From assembly GCA_017456015.1 (NCBI GenBank), contig JAFTLL010000003.1:304749-368748 (forward strand): 64,000 nt of DNA, written 5' to 3'. Shown piece after piece: positions 44,988 through 53,203 of the stretch; within the stretch, counting starts at the first letter, position 1, and every line of letters begins with the position of its first letter. The position numbers and the translations under genes were made by a program. A model generated the notes under the pieces. The model had not been told where the DNA came from. It was given only the letters and a program-made list of their open reading frames with translations, and ran no database searches. This DNA is from Clostridia bacterium (lineage in GTDB: Bacteria > Bacillota_A > Clostridia > Oscillospirales > Acutalibacteraceae).

Positions 44988-46241
44988 TTATGTTTCGTGT
45001 TTTTTGTTTTCTGCCGCGAAAGGTTTTGAATATTGAATAACCTGGCTGGAATACAGACAGCTTTTTCCCGACATTACAAATGCAATGGTACAAACCAATA
45101 CAAATAAGTGCAGATTTGTTCCGCCGAACATCTCGATACTTAAAACAATGGATGCCAATGGACTGTTCGTAATAGCGCAAAACAGACCTACGAGACCCAA
45201 TGCCGCTGCAAAACCGGGGTCCAGTCCCAGCAATCCTCCGATCAAGCAACCAAAGGTTGCGCCGATACAAAAAGTGGGTACGATTTCTCCCCCTTTGAAA
45301 CCGACCGCCAGCGTCACCGACGTGAAGAGCATTTTCAAAAGGAAGGAATACCAATCCGCGCTGCCGCCTATCGCTTGCAGTGCCATATCCATGCCGGCGC
45401 CACTGAACCGCTGGTCCCCCACCAGAAGCGTTAATCCCACAATCACCATTGCACCAATTATGATGCGCAGCCAGGGACGCCGAAACCATTTGTGAGCCAG
45501 ATACTCGACTTTACGGAACACATAGCACATAGCGATGCCCAGCAAAGAAACCAACACCGCCAACACAACAAATTTCCAGGTATTTTTGAAATTCAGAGCC
45601 ACAGCATCGTTCCAAACAAATACTTCCGCATGAACACCCAAAGCAAAGGAAAGCTTGCTTGCCACCAGCGCTGACACAAAGCAGGGCAACAAGGCCGGAG
45701 AGAATATAGTGCCTACGGATTCAAACTCCATAGTAAACAGACAGGCGGTCAAGGGTGTGCCGAAAAGTCCGGCAAATACCGCGCTCATGCCGCTCATAAT
45801 CAGCACCGTCCGCTCCTCATCCTTCATTCGAAGGAGTTTATTGAGCAAGGATGCAAACGAGCCACCCATCTGCAAGGCTGCTCCCTCCCGACCGGCAGAG
45901 CCGCCAAACAGATGGGTAATCGTAGCAGCCAGGAAAATGGCCGGTGCCACCAGAGGACTGACCTGCTTTCCGTTCAGTACGGAATCGATGATATCATCGG
46001 TACCCCGGTTGGCTTGCAGCCGGAAAAGCCGGTAAAGCCCAACAATTATCAGACCGCCCACCGGAAGTAGGAATATCAGCCAATTCTGCTCCTGCCGCAG
46101 TCCTGTGACAAAATGTATTGTGTGATGAAATACCGCACCCAGTAAGCCGCCGATGCAACCCATCAGCACGCCCAAAAGTCCCCATTTCAAAAACAGCGCC
46201 AAGTACCGACCCGGCCTGCGAAATTTGCTCAAAAACTCCAT
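44988..46241 (-). CDS. ClC family chloride (or fluoride) transporter
   Basis: The 417-residue polytopic protein with about 10-12 helices contains GSAGREGAALQMG, the ClC gating-glutamate motif. The usual GSGIP anion motif is not visible; the corresponding region reads RGTDDIIDSV, and there is no C-terminal CBS pair. Short ClC proteins with altered selectivity motifs include fluoride/proton antiporters, so fluoride export is possible but not shown. Monocistronic. Confidence 0.82.
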   Translation of the reverse strand: MEFLSKFRRPGRYLALFLKWGLLGVLMGCIGGLLGAVFHHTIHFVTGLRQEQNWLIFLLPVGGLIIVGLYRLFRLQANRGTDDIIDSVLNGKQVSPLVAPAIFLAATITHLFGGSAGREGAALQMGGSFASLLNKLLRMKDEERTVLIMSGMSAVFAGLFGTPLTACLFTMEFESVGTIFSPALLPCFVSALVASKLSFALGVHAEVFVWNDAVALNFKNTWKFVVLAVLVSLLGIAMCYVFRKVEYLAHKWFRRPWLRIIIGAMVIVGLTLLVGDQRFSGAGMDMALQAIGGSADWYSFLLKMLFTSVTLAVGFKGGEIVPTFCIGATFGCLIGGLLGLDPGFAAALGLVGLFCAITNSPLASIVLSIEMFGGTNLHLFVLVCTIAFVMSGKSCLYSSQVIQYSKPFAAENKKHET

Positions 46242-46337
46242 TTTTTCTGCCCTTTCTTATCTTTACCAAAATATAGTACCACAAGCAAAGAAAAATGGCA
46301 ATATTCTTTGTTATTAGGCAATTTTATTTTCATTTGC

Positions 46338-46372
46338 AAAAAAGAGCCACTGAAAGGTTTCAACGGCTCTTA
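46338..46372 (-). terminator. Terminator after the amino-acid ABC operon
   Basis: AAGAGCC/GGCTCTT stem with inner TTGAAA/TTTCAG pairing, followed by six T residues on the minus strand. Confidence 0.82.
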
Positions 46373-46427
46373 TGAGATTTATATACTGTGTTCAAGCAGT
46401 GACTTCCTCTAATTTTGGCTGATAATA

Positions 46428-47168
46428 TCAATTGTTGCGGAAGCGTGCCAGGAAATCCTTGGTTTCCTGCTTTCGGGGGTTGCCGAACAGCTCCTCGGGG
46501 CTTCCCTGCTCACAGATAACACCCTTGTTCATATACACCACCCGACTGCTCACATCCCGGGCAAATGCCATCTCATGGGTGACCACCAGCATAGTCATTC
46601 CCTCCTGAGCAAGGCTTTGCATAACGGCAAGCACTTCACCAACCATTTCCGGGTCCAGTGCGGAGGTTGGCTCATCAAACAAAAGCACCTCCGGGTTCAT
46701 GGCAAGGGCGCGAGCAATAGCCACACGCTGTTTTTGTCCGCCGGAAATTTGGCGCGGCTTTGCGTTGATATAGGGCAACATCCCCACCTTTTCCAGATAA
46801 TACAGAGCAATCTTTTCGGCTTCTTCTCTTCTGCGTTTAATCCCCTTTATCTGTCCGACCATACAGTTTTTTAGTACAGTCATATTACTGAACAGGTTAA
46901 AGGACTGGAACACCATTCCCACATGGGAGCGGTATTCATGTACCTTCACCTTCCGGTCAGCTACATTGGTGCCTTGAAACCAAATCTCACCAGAAGTGGG
47001 GGTTTCCAATAGGTTAATGCACCGCAGCAGCGTGGATTTTCCGGAGCCGGATGCGCCAATAATGGAAATCACATCACCCTTATTTACACTAAAATCAATA
47101 TCCTTTAAAACCTCGTTCTTGCCGAAACTCTTGGAAAGGTGCCTTATCTCCAAAATCTTATCGTTCAT
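46428..47168 (-). CDS. Amino-acid ABC transporter ATP-binding protein (likely lysine uptake)
   Basis: The 246-residue polar amino-acid type ATPase (GlnQ/HisP class) contains Walker [12 protein letters not shown] (near 38), signature [12 protein letters not shown] (near 143), Walker [12 protein letters not shown] and the H-loop VTHEM. The start ATG overlaps the permease stop (TGATG), with AAAGGAG upstream. Substrate is inferred from the lysine riboswitch ahead of the operon. Confidence 0.93.
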   Translation of the reverse strand: MNDKILEIRHLSKSFGKNEVLKDIDFSVNKGDVISIIGASGSGKSTLLRCINLLETPTSGEIWFQGTNVADRKVKVHEYRSHVGMVFQSFNLFSNMTVLKNCMVGQIKGIKRRREEAEKIALYYLEKVGMLPYINAKPRQISGGQKQRVAIARALAMNPEVLLFDEPTSALDPEMVGEVLAVMQSLAQEGMTMLVVTHEMAFARDVSSRVVYMNKGVICEQGSPEELFGNPRKQETKDFLARFRNN

Positions 47169-48013
47169 CAGCAATCTCCTTTGTTTTTTCCATGCTCTTT
47201 GCTCCGCTCGTCAAAGGGAGTACCCTTGTCCGGATGGCGGTAGGTACCGGCAGAGAGTACAAGTGCATCTTCCTGCACCAGCTCATAATTATCCGCACCA
47301 TCCATCTTTTTTTCCACCCAACGAAGCAGGAAGGAGGCTATCAGTGTCATGGTCAAATAACCAATCATCTCAATAGCCGCAGAGGGAAAATACATATTAT
47401 TTACGCCCACGATATAGCGGTGCGCCGCGAAAAATTCCGTAAAGCTGATAATGAACATTACGGAGGTGTCCTTCACATTGATAATAAAGTTATTGCCAAT
47501 CTGGGGCATGATATTCCGCAGTGCCTGAGGCAAGATTACATTGAGCATGGTATGCACATGGGTCATACCGATAGCCTTGGCACCCTCCGTCTGGCCGGGG
47601 TCAATAGAAATGATGCCGCCACGGACAGACTCCGCCATATATGCGCCGGTGTTGATGGAAACAATTAAGATGGCCGCCGCCCAAATGCTTTCAAATCGCA
47701 TCGCTTTGTCGGTAAAATAAGGCAGGCCGTAGTAGATAAACACCGCTTGTAACACCATAGGGGTGCCACGGAAGACCTCCACATATACTCGGACGATGAC
47801 CCGGATTAGTTTGAGTAGAAAGCGCTTAACGATGTTATCATTTTTGGTATAAGGAATTGTATTCAGGATGCCACAAACCAGACCGATAATACAGCCAATC
47901 AGTGTGGCGACCAAGGCAAGTATCAGGGTGTTCTTTACACCGCTCAGGTACATAGGACTGTATTTGCTCCAAAGCAGCGTCATATCCTGAATAAGTTCAA
48001 TAAGCTTATTCAC
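47168..48013 (-). CDS. Amino-acid ABC transporter permease (likely lysine uptake)
   Basis: The 281-residue HisM/GlnP-type permease has about five helices. The ATPase-coupling EAA loop is in [27 protein letters not shown] at 48013 with AAAGGAG at ideal spacing is the chosen start; an upstream frame to 48049 has no ribosome site. The unusual hydrophilic C-terminal tail (about 245-281) is longer than in most family members. Confidence 0.92.
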   Translation of the reverse strand: MNKLIELIQDMTLLWSKYSPMYLSGVKNTLILALVATLIGCIIGLVCGILNTIPYTKNDNIVKRFLLKLIRVIVRVYVEVFRGTPMVLQAVFIYYGLPYFTDKAMRFESIWAAAILIVSINTGAYMAESVRGGIISIDPGQTEGAKAIGMTHVHTMLNVILPQALRNIMPQIGNNFIINVKDTSVMFIISFTEFFAAHRYIVGVNNMYFPSAAIEMIGYLTMTLIASFLLRWVEKKMDGADNYELVQEDALVLSAGTYRHPDKGTPFDERSKEHGKNKGDC

Positions 48014-48079
48014 AAAAAAGCTCCTTTCGTGCAAGCTTCCCCCCGGCAAAAATGCCAGAGGAAGTACGCAGTTTCTGTA

Positions 48080-49024
48080 TTAAACCTCAGGTTGTACCGC
48101 GATAGCATAGTTCATCATGGCGTTAAAGTCTGCTTCTGTCAAAGCACCTAAAACCTTATTGATACAGCCTACCAGCGCAGTGTTTCCCTTCAATACAGAA
48201 ATACCGATGTTCACATTTTCAGCGCGTTCGGACTCGGTAGCGAACTGGAAGTCATTTTCAGGGGTCTGGGAGAAATCCAGAATCACCAAATCATCATCCT
48301 TAGCAACAGCACCCATTGCAGTGGGCATATCGGTACAGATGAAATCGACGGTGCCGGTTTGGAGCTGCATAATCATGTTGGGAGCGGTCTCCGCAGGAGC
48401 CAGCAGTTGGACCTCGGGAATCTGAGGCAGACAGGTTTCGTACCATATGGTACCGGACTGTGAGGTAGCCTTTCCGCCCTTCAAATCAGCGATGGATTTG
48501 GCATCGGCATACTGACTGTTCTTGGTGGTAACGCAGACGATGGTAGCATAATAGTAAGGACCTGCCATTTCCACCTCTGCCATACGGTCAGCAGTCATGG
48601 ACTGACCGGCAATGTTGGCATCCATGGTCTTGGACTGAACGGCGGGGGTCAGGGAGTCCCATGCTGAGGAAACGATTTCCAACTCCCAGCCGTAGGCCTC
48701 GCAAATTCGCTTTGCAATCATTACATCATAGCCGTTGGCATAAGCACCCTCCACGTTGGAGATTTTGACAGCTCCATTGCTGTCATCCATCTGGGTCCAG
48801 TTGTAGGGAGCATAAGCACACTCCATTCCAACCGTAAGGACACCGTCCTCTAAACCGATAATGGTGGAAGTATCCGTACCGGTCAAGTCCTCTACTGCGG
48901 GAACAGATTCCAGTAGCTTTTGGGGGTCAGAGCCGCCTTTATCGGTATTGGATTGTGTGGTGCCGCAAGCGGCGAAGCTCATTACAAGAGCCAGGGTCAG
49001 GAGGATTGCTACAATTCTTTTCAT
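48080..49024 (-). CDS. Amino-acid ABC transporter substrate-binding lipoprotein (likely lysine)
   Basis: The 314-residue family 3 solute-binding protein is lipid-anchored: signal peptide with lipobox SFAAC (Cys near residue 20) and a mature domain opening with VLTVGMECAYAPYNWTQ, followed by GYDVMIAKRICEAYGWELE. The ATG at 49024 has AGGTGAG upstream. First gene of the operon and directly behind the lysine riboswitch. Confidence 0.92.
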   Translation of the reverse strand: MKRIVAILLTLALVMSFAACGTTQSNTDKGGSDPQKLLESVPAVEDLTGTDTSTIIGLEDGVLTVGMECAYAPYNWTQMDDSNGAVKISNVEGAYANGYDVMIAKRICEAYGWELEIVSSAWDSLTPAVQSKTMDANIAGQSMTADRMAEVEMAGPYYYATIVCVTTKNSQYADAKSIADLKGGKATSQSGTIWYETCLPQIPEVQLLAPAETAPNMIMQLQTGTVDFICTDMPTAMGAVAKDDDLVILDFSQTPENDFQFATESERAENVNIGISVLKGNTALVGCINKVLGALTEADFNAMMNYAIAVQPEV

Positions 49025-49052
49025 TTTCTTTCTCACCTTTCAGAATAATGGT

Positions 49053-49086
49053 AAAAAAAATTGGATCGCTTTGATCAGCGATCCAA
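49053..49086 (-). terminator. Riboswitch-controlled terminator of the lysine ABC operon
   Basis: TTGGATCGCT/AGCGATCCAA stem with a short loop, followed by eight T residues on the minus strand, between the aptamer and the binding-protein gene: the expression platform that stops transcription when lysine is bound. Confidence 0.85.
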
Positions 49087-49111
49087 CAGTAACAGCAACG
49101 ACATAATAAGG

Positions 49112-49296
49112 CTACGATACTGCTTCGATAGCGCTTCACAAAGTTTGTGACAGTCCTGCAGATATTCTCTGCAGACCCAGCAAGAAAAATTCAGGCATTT
49201 CGCTTGCTTCGGCGGTTTTCCCTTTCCTTCCCTGCGGCTGCCTGGCCTTGCCGGGAGATACTGATGAAACCCGCGCCTCTATCTGAGCGATACAAT
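49112..49296 (-). promoter_or_regulatory. Lysine riboswitch (L box)
   Basis: On the minus strand the conserved elements occur in order: GATAGAGGCGCGGG, CATCAGTATC, GGAAAGGGAAAACCGCCGAAGC, TGCTGGG, GACTGTCAC and GTGAAGCGCTATC, with the outer P1 helix formed by the two GATAG/CTATC ends. This matches the lysine aptamer. It predicts that lysine shuts off the downstream importer. Confidence 0.9.
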
Positions 49297-49304
49297 TTTT
49301 TAAC

Positions 49305-49333
49305 ATACTATCATGAAAACCTCCATCTGTCAA
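49305..49333 (-). promoter_or_regulatory. Promoter of the lysine riboswitch operon
   Basis: TTGACA (49328-49333), 17-nt spacer, TAGTAT (49305-49310) on the minus strand, just upstream of the aptamer. From 49334 to 49549 I see no gene or clear element. Confidence 0.78.
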
Positions 49334-49549
49334 GTGTTTTTGTGCTTTTATAGAGAAAGCTTTTTGTTAATTATTAGATGGAACTATTTCAGGATATTAT
49401 ATCATACAACAAATTGAAGGAAATGGCAATAAATAACAGATTAATTGTGCCATATCGGCGGTGGGTGCGCAAGTATATAAATCTGTCTGCGGAACAAACA
49501 CCGGTTCGAACCGTGTACAATATAGAATACATTCTATTCAGCGCGATTC

Positions 49550-50770
49550 TTAGAGTCCTTGGATATAATTGTGTATCGTTTCAGCAACAATTTTACTGTG
49601 CGCTACCGCTTCGACCACCGTTCTCGCACCATTTACCACATCGCCTGAGGCGAAAACACCCTGACGACTGGTATTTCCAAATTCATCTGCCACCAAAAGG
49701 CCTCGCCTATTTACATCCAATCCTGTTGTAGTAGAAACAATGACATTTCTGGGCCCTTGACTTATAGCAATTATTACGGAATCAGATGGGTGCATTTCAT
49801 CGCTACCTTCTACCTCTTCAAAAGTTCCATCGTTGTGTTCGATTAATTTGCGAAAAATCACACCATCATCCAAAATTTCCACAGGTTTAAGATTATATTG
49901 AAAATTTACACCTTCCAGTTTAGCATAGCTAAATTCATAATCACTGGCAGCAACTTTTCTTTCAATGGAAAAACAGGTAACTTTTTTACAACCGCTGCGC
50001 ACAGCAGTTCTCGCCACGTCCATAGCCGCATTACCTGCCCCGATAATCGTGACCTTTTTCCCCAGCTTATAGACGTTTGGATTGTTCAAATAGTTTATTG
50101 CAAAGTGAACATTACCTAACGTTTCGCCCTTAATATGGAGCGCATTGGGCCTCCACACACCTGTGCCTATAAAAATCGCTTTGTATCCGTCGCGAAATAA
50201 ATCATCAATACCTATGGCATCACCGATACGGGTATTCGGTCGAATTTTGATTCCTTTAAGCTTTATATGACGATATTGCAAGTCATCAAGTACACTCTTC
50301 GGCAGCCGAAACTCAGGAATACCGTAGCGTAGAATACCTCCAATTTTATCCTTGCTTTCAAATATTGTGACCTGATAACCATAACGCGCTAAAATAATAG
50401 CAATTGTAATGCCTGCGGGACCTGAACCGACAATAGCAACCCTATTACCGTTTGAACTTACCGGACCTTTTACCATCTTTGGTGCATATGAATCAGAAAT
50501 ATAGTTCTCTATTGCAGAAAAATGTACAGGAGATCCTTTCTTTCCCAGTATACAGTGACCCTCACACTGTTTTTCGTGATTGCATATTAGACTGCATATC
50601 GTAGTAAGGGGATTGTTTTCAAACAAAATTTTTCCTGCTTCATCTAACCGATTCTTTTTCAAAAGGTCAATAACCTTAGGTATTGGTGTGTTGATAGGGC
50701 ATCCTTTCTGACAACTGGGATTTTTGCATCCTAAGCATCTATTGGCCTCATCTAAAATGTGAAGTGCCAT
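49550..50770 (-). CDS. GltD-like NAD(P)H-dependent flavin oxidoreductase
   Basis: The 406-residue protein resembles the glutamate synthase small subunit. An N-terminal iron-sulfur domain carries two Cys clusters (CLGCKNPSCQKGCP near 12 and CSLICNHEKQCEGHC near 58). The FAD loop is VAIVGSGPAGIT (near 108) and the pyridine-nucleotide loop is VTIIGAGNAAMDVA (near 245). It is shorter than typical GltD (about 450-490). No large subunit is adjacent, so the electron acceptor is unknown; similar stand-alone proteins include transhydrogenase-like and sulfide-type reductases. Confidence 0.82.
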   Translation of the reverse strand: MALHILDEANRCLGCKNPSCQKGCPINTPIPKVIDLLKKNRLDEAGKILFENNPLTTICSLICNHEKQCEGHCILGKKGSPVHFSAIENYISDSYAPKMVKGPVSSNGNRVAIVGSGPAGITIAIILARYGYQVTIFESKDKIGGILRYGIPEFRLPKSVLDDLQYRHIKLKGIKIRPNTRIGDAIGIDDLFRDGYKAIFIGTGVWRPNALHIKGETLGNVHFAINYLNNPNVYKLGKKVTIIGAGNAAMDVARTAVRSGCKKVTCFSIERKVAASDYEFSYAKLEGVNFQYNLKPVEILDDGVIFRKLIEHNDGTFEEVEGSDEMHPSDSVIIAISQGPRNVIVSTTTGLDVNRRGLLVADEFGNTSRQGVFASGDVVNGARTVVEAVAHSKIVAETIHNYIQGL

Positions 50771-50967
50771 ATAATCTCCTCTTTTCCATAAAAATCAACT
50801 TAACCGTTTATAAATCAAAAAGCTTTGGTTTTCTCTTTTATAAAATCTCTGTTTGGGTTTATTGTATCATATATGCAGGTGGAGTAGCAAGATATTTAGT
50901 AATATTCTGTGCTATCAAACAGAGAGATACTATATTTGTCACAAAAACTCGCAAAACGAACATAACT

Positions 50968-51000
50968 AAAAAACTCCAAGTCAAAAGACTTGGAGTTTTT
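50968..51000. terminator. Terminator after the small zinc-ribbon gene
   Basis: AAAAACTCCAAGTC/GACTTGGAGTTTTT perfect stem with an AAAA loop, 3' of the small minus-strand gene that follows. Confidence 0.8.
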
Positions 51001-51047
51001 CTGTGTCTGTTTTCCAAAAAAGAACTAGATGAAAACCAAGATTTTCT

Positions 51048-51335
51048 TTAAGCTCTGAAATTATGTCCGCAATCATGGCAAAAATAGATTCTTCTCCTAT
51101 TAGAAAACCATTTCTTCGCCTGCCATACATGACCTTTTCCAGCTGCTTTGTGTACAATCGCCATCCACCAATCATAGCACAAAAAAATCATCATACCAAT
51201 CATCCATTTACAGATAATCCACATAAAGTACAACCAACCAAATAAAACCATATACAAACAACCATGTTTGCTAGATTCATTTGACAACTGCACTTTTATG
51301 CTACCGCATTTTGGGCATTTAGTATTAACAGCCAT
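51048..51335 (-). CDS. Small zinc-ribbon membrane protein
   Basis: Not recognised beyond its parts. The 95 residues have two Cys pairs (CPKCGS near 8 and CHDCGHNFRA at the end) forming a split zinc ribbon around two hydrophobic segments (about 27-45, 46-62, rich in Trp and Met). GGAGGG precedes the ATG. It begins the AT-rich accessory patch. Confidence 0.6.
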   Translation of the reverse strand: MAVNTKCPKCGSIKVQLSNESSKHGCLYMVLFGWLYFMWIICKWMIGMMIFLCYDWWMAIVHKAAGKGHVWQAKKWFSNRRRIYFCHDCGHNFRA

Positions 51336-51434
51336 AATATCCCTCCTTTCGACTTTATCTTATTTTATACTACTTTATACTATTTGTCAATATTGGAGGT
51401 GATTTTATCCTATAATATTTTTGGAGTGATAATT

Positions 51435-51587
51435 ATGAAACCTTTAAAAGAAAAGATAAGTATAACTATTGACAATGACATTTTAGTAAAATTAAAAGAA
51501 AAAGCCGAATATGATGACCGTTCCCTTTCGCAATATATAAACATTGTTTTAAAGCAACACATAAAAGACATTGAAGACAAAAAATAA
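51435..51587 (+). CDS. Small ribbon-helix-helix DNA-binding protein
   Basis: The 50-residue protein has the ribbon-helix-helix pattern KISITIDNDILVKLKEKAEYDDRS followed by LSQYINIVLKQHI. ATG at 51435 has TTGGAG about 8 nt upstream. The stop codon lies inside a terminator hairpin that is almost identical to one at 52950. It may be an antitoxin-like or plasmid-type regulator, but no toxin gene is beside it. Confidence 0.7.
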   Translation: MKPLKEKISITIDNDILVKLKEKAEYDDRSLSQYINIVLKQHIKDIEDKK

Positions 51588-51613
51588 GCCGTGAATTTCA
51601 CGGCTTATTTTTG
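51579..51613 (+). terminator. Twin terminator 1
   Basis: AAAATAAGCCGTGA/TCACGGCTTATTTT stem with a short loop. It contains the stop codon of the ribbon-helix-helix gene and is nearly the same as the hairpin at 52950-52983. Confidence 0.82.
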
Positions 51614-51639
51614 TATATATCGACTGTGGGGGCAAGGGA

Positions 51640-51852
51640 TTGCAACAAAACTGCAACATCGTTGGGCGTAAGCCCACATCATTTGTGCGAAGCTGGGCAC
51701 TGTTTGCCGTAAGGCAACCTCGTTTTGTGTCCGCCAAACACGGAATGATGTTGACCTATCGGTCAAATGATGTTTGCAACTGCGTTGCAAAACGATGTTG
51801 TGTCCTTGCGGACACAAACACAAAAGATAAAGGACTACTTCAGTAGTCCTTT
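51640..51852. repeat. Array of short hairpins with conserved linkers
   Basis: A run of about eight short inverted repeats: TGGGC-GTAA-GCCCA (51663-51676), TTGCC-GTAA-GGCAA (51704-51717), TTGACC-TATC-GGTCAA (51751-51766), TTTGCAA-CTGC-GTTGCAAA area (51773-51791), TTGTGTCC-TTGC-GGACACAA (51798-51817), then AAAGGACTACT/AGTAGTCCTTT (51829-51852). Linkers read CATCG or CATCAT in the left half and TGATG or CGATG in the right half, so the halves are inverted relative to each other. No open frame was judged real here. Confidence 0.65.
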
Positions 51853-51854
51853 AT

Positions 51855-51904
51855 TTTTTGGGTGTTTTGAACTTAATGACACGAATGAAATGTGCCTGAA
51901 AACC
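51855..51904. repeat. 50-bp perfect direct repeat, copy 1
   Basis: Fifty bases starting TTTTTGGGTGTTTTGAAC and ending GTGCCTGAAAACC recur without change at 53134-53183, 1279 bp away. Each copy follows a hairpin T tract and precedes the 3' end of a minus-strand gene. Confidence 0.9.
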
Positions 51905-51935
51905 GAGGAATTTCTACATTTTTATTTATATATAG

Positions 51936-52283
51936 TTATTGTAACCCTATTTGTGCTTTTGATATAACTTTTCCACCCTGAAAAGTAACATTGGCATTTG
52001 CACCTATAGAACCATCACCAGTCCACTGGTAAATCTCTGATTTGTATTCTTCACCTACTCCAATATCAACACTAGAACCAAGAGTTCCCTCGCCTCCAAC
52101 GATATTGCACACTTCTTCATATGTCATACCGGTCTCAATTTTATTAAATTCTTCTAAGGAAATACTTGCCTCTGAATTTATAACATCTGCACCAGTACCT
52201 TTAATAATATCATTGGGGGTTCCACAACTACACAAAGTAACATTCAAGACCATTATTAAAAATAAAATTGCTATTTTCTTCAT
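51936..52283 (-). CDS. Small lipoprotein, BLIP/SmpA-like DUF3862 type
   Basis: The 115-residue lipoprotein has a signal peptide with lipobox LCSC (Cys at about residue 20), then a small domain with the pattern EEFNKIETGMTYEEVCNIVGG and a later IYQWTGDGS, as in the DUF3862/BLIP-like fold. Function unknown; such domains often bind other proteins at the cell surface. Confidence 0.65.
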   Translation of the reverse strand: MKKIAILFLIMVLNVTLCSCGTPNDIIKGTGADVINSEASISLEEFNKIETGMTYEEVCNIVGGEGTLGSSVDIGVGEEYKSEIYQWTGDGSIGANANVTFQGGKVISKAQIGLQ

Positions 52284-52300
52284 AATTAACTCCCAAAATA

Positions 52301-52624
52301 TTATTTATCATCTGAACGGCATAATAATAAAACGCCACCAATAAGGTTAACAAAAAGTAATGAACAAATCTTAAGGCCTGTTCCAACCGGCTCATTGTTT
52401 TTCATTTTATTACAAATTGATATTGTAATTGGCAAACACCAAGCAAGAGGAAGCAAAAGCCAACCTTGAGCAACGCAGCCTAAAATAAGAAAAATCTTAC
52501 TTGCTACTGCCAAACCATCATTACCACCTTTGCCCTTTTTTTCTTCAGCTATAGCACATCCACAGCCTGGACAAATTATCGCCTCATCAGCAATCTCTTT
52601 TCCACATTTTTGACAAAATTTCAT
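52301..52624 (-). CDS. Zinc-ribbon protein with two membrane segments
   Basis: The 107 residues have an N-terminal zinc ribbon (FCQKCGKEIADEAIICPGCGCA) and two hydrophobic helices (about 40-65 and 85-103). It is divergent from the XRE regulator gene, and their shared intergenic region holds two operator-like palindromes. Function unknown. Confidence 0.65.
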   Translation of the reverse strand: MKFCQKCGKEIADEAIICPGCGCAIAEEKKGKGGNDGLAVASKIFLILGCVAQGWLLLPLAWCLPITISICNKMKNNEPVGTGLKICSLLFVNLIGGVLLLCRSDDK

Positions 52625-52668
52625 AATTCGTCGCTCCTTTTATTTTTTCGTCAATTATTGACAATATA

Positions 52669-52713
52669 ATTATATCTGTATTACAGATAAATGTCAATAT
52701 CTTTATTACAGAT
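52669..52713. promoter_or_regulatory. Divergent promoter with two operator-like palindromes
   Basis: On the minus strand TTGACA (52692-52697) and TATAAT (52669-52674) are 17 nt apart and drive the zinc-ribbon gene. The spacer holds the palindrome ATCTGTATTACAGAT (52674-52688), and a variant ATCTTTATTACAGAT lies at 52699-52713, 25 bp away. These fit binding sites for the small XRE regulator. Confidence 0.72.
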
Positions 52714-52741
52714 ATTGCATAATAATTGTGAGGTGATTATT

Positions 52742-52957
52742 GTGCAATACAAAAACTTGCGAGGAATCAGAGAAGATAAAGATATAAAACAAAAAGATAT
52801 TGCCGCATATTTAAATGTTTCGCAAAACACATATTCGCAATATGAAACGGGTGTGATTTCTCTAACTGCGGAAGTTTTAATAAAATTAGCCGATTATTAT
52901 AATGTTAGCATTGATTATTTGCTTGACCGAACAAACAACCCAAATATACAAAAATAA
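52742..52957 (+). CDS. XRE-family helix-turn-helix regulator
   Basis: The 71-residue protein is a single HTH domain (IREDKDIKQKDIAAYLNVSQNTYSQYETG) plus the usual LIKLADYYNVSIDYLL end. GTG at 52742 has AGGTG close upstream. Its stop codon lies in a terminator nearly identical to the one after the ribbon-helix-helix gene. It probably represses the divergent promoter at 52669-52713 and its own. Confidence 0.85.
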   Translation: MQYKNLRGIREDKDIKQKDIAAYLNVSQNTYSQYETGVISLTAEVLIKLADYYNVSIDYLLDRTNNPNIQK

Positions 52958-52983
52958 GCCGTGAATCCACGGCTTATTTTTGT
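52950..52983 (+). terminator. Twin terminator 2
   Basis: AAAATAAGCCGTG/CACGGCTTATTTT stem holding the stop codon of the XRE gene and closely matching the hairpin at 51579-51613. Confidence 0.82.
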
Positions 52984-53012
52984 AGCATAAAAGTGGTGGA
53001 GGCGCAATACTT

Positions 53013-53140
53013 CTTCACTATTCACTATTACTTCTCACTTCCAAAAATCCCGTTGCAAAGTTTTTTAGTGAAAAGTGAAAAGTGAAGAGTGAAGAGTGAA
53101 AAAGTAAAATCCCGAACGCTTTCGCATTCGGGATTTTTGG
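53013..53140. repeat. AGTGAA-rich inverted-repeat element, copy A
   Basis: Left part CTTCACTATTCACTATTACT and right part with four AGTGAA-type units are complementary, so it can fold into a long imperfect hairpin. It is followed by a second small stem (AATCCCGAA/TTCGGGATT). About 128 bp, and closely related to the element at 53677-53797. Confidence 0.78.
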
Positions 53141-53183
53141 GTGTTTTGAACTTAATGACACGAATGAAATGTGCCTGAAAACC
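53134..53183. repeat. 50-bp perfect direct repeat, copy 2
   Basis: Identical to 51855-51904. It overlaps the end of the inverted-repeat element copy A. Confidence 0.9.
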
Positions 53184-53203
53184 TGATTTTCTAAAAAATA
53201 TAA

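Noticed and set aside
44977..45489. Minus-strand frame of 170 codons inside the ClC gene
   Set aside because: Out-of-frame shadow of the ClC coding sequence.
49378..49731. Plus-strand frame of 117 codons
   Set aside because: Overlaps the 3' end of the GltD-like gene in antisense and has no ribosome site or recognisable domain.
51384..51434. Longer N-terminus for the ribbon-helix-helix protein
   Set aside because: Would need a TTG start with no ribosome site; the ATG at 51435 has one, and the domain begins there.
51640..51852. Possible CRISPR array
   Set aside because: Units of about 25 bp are themselves inverted repeats with different stems; there are no identical repeats with unique spacers and no cas genes.
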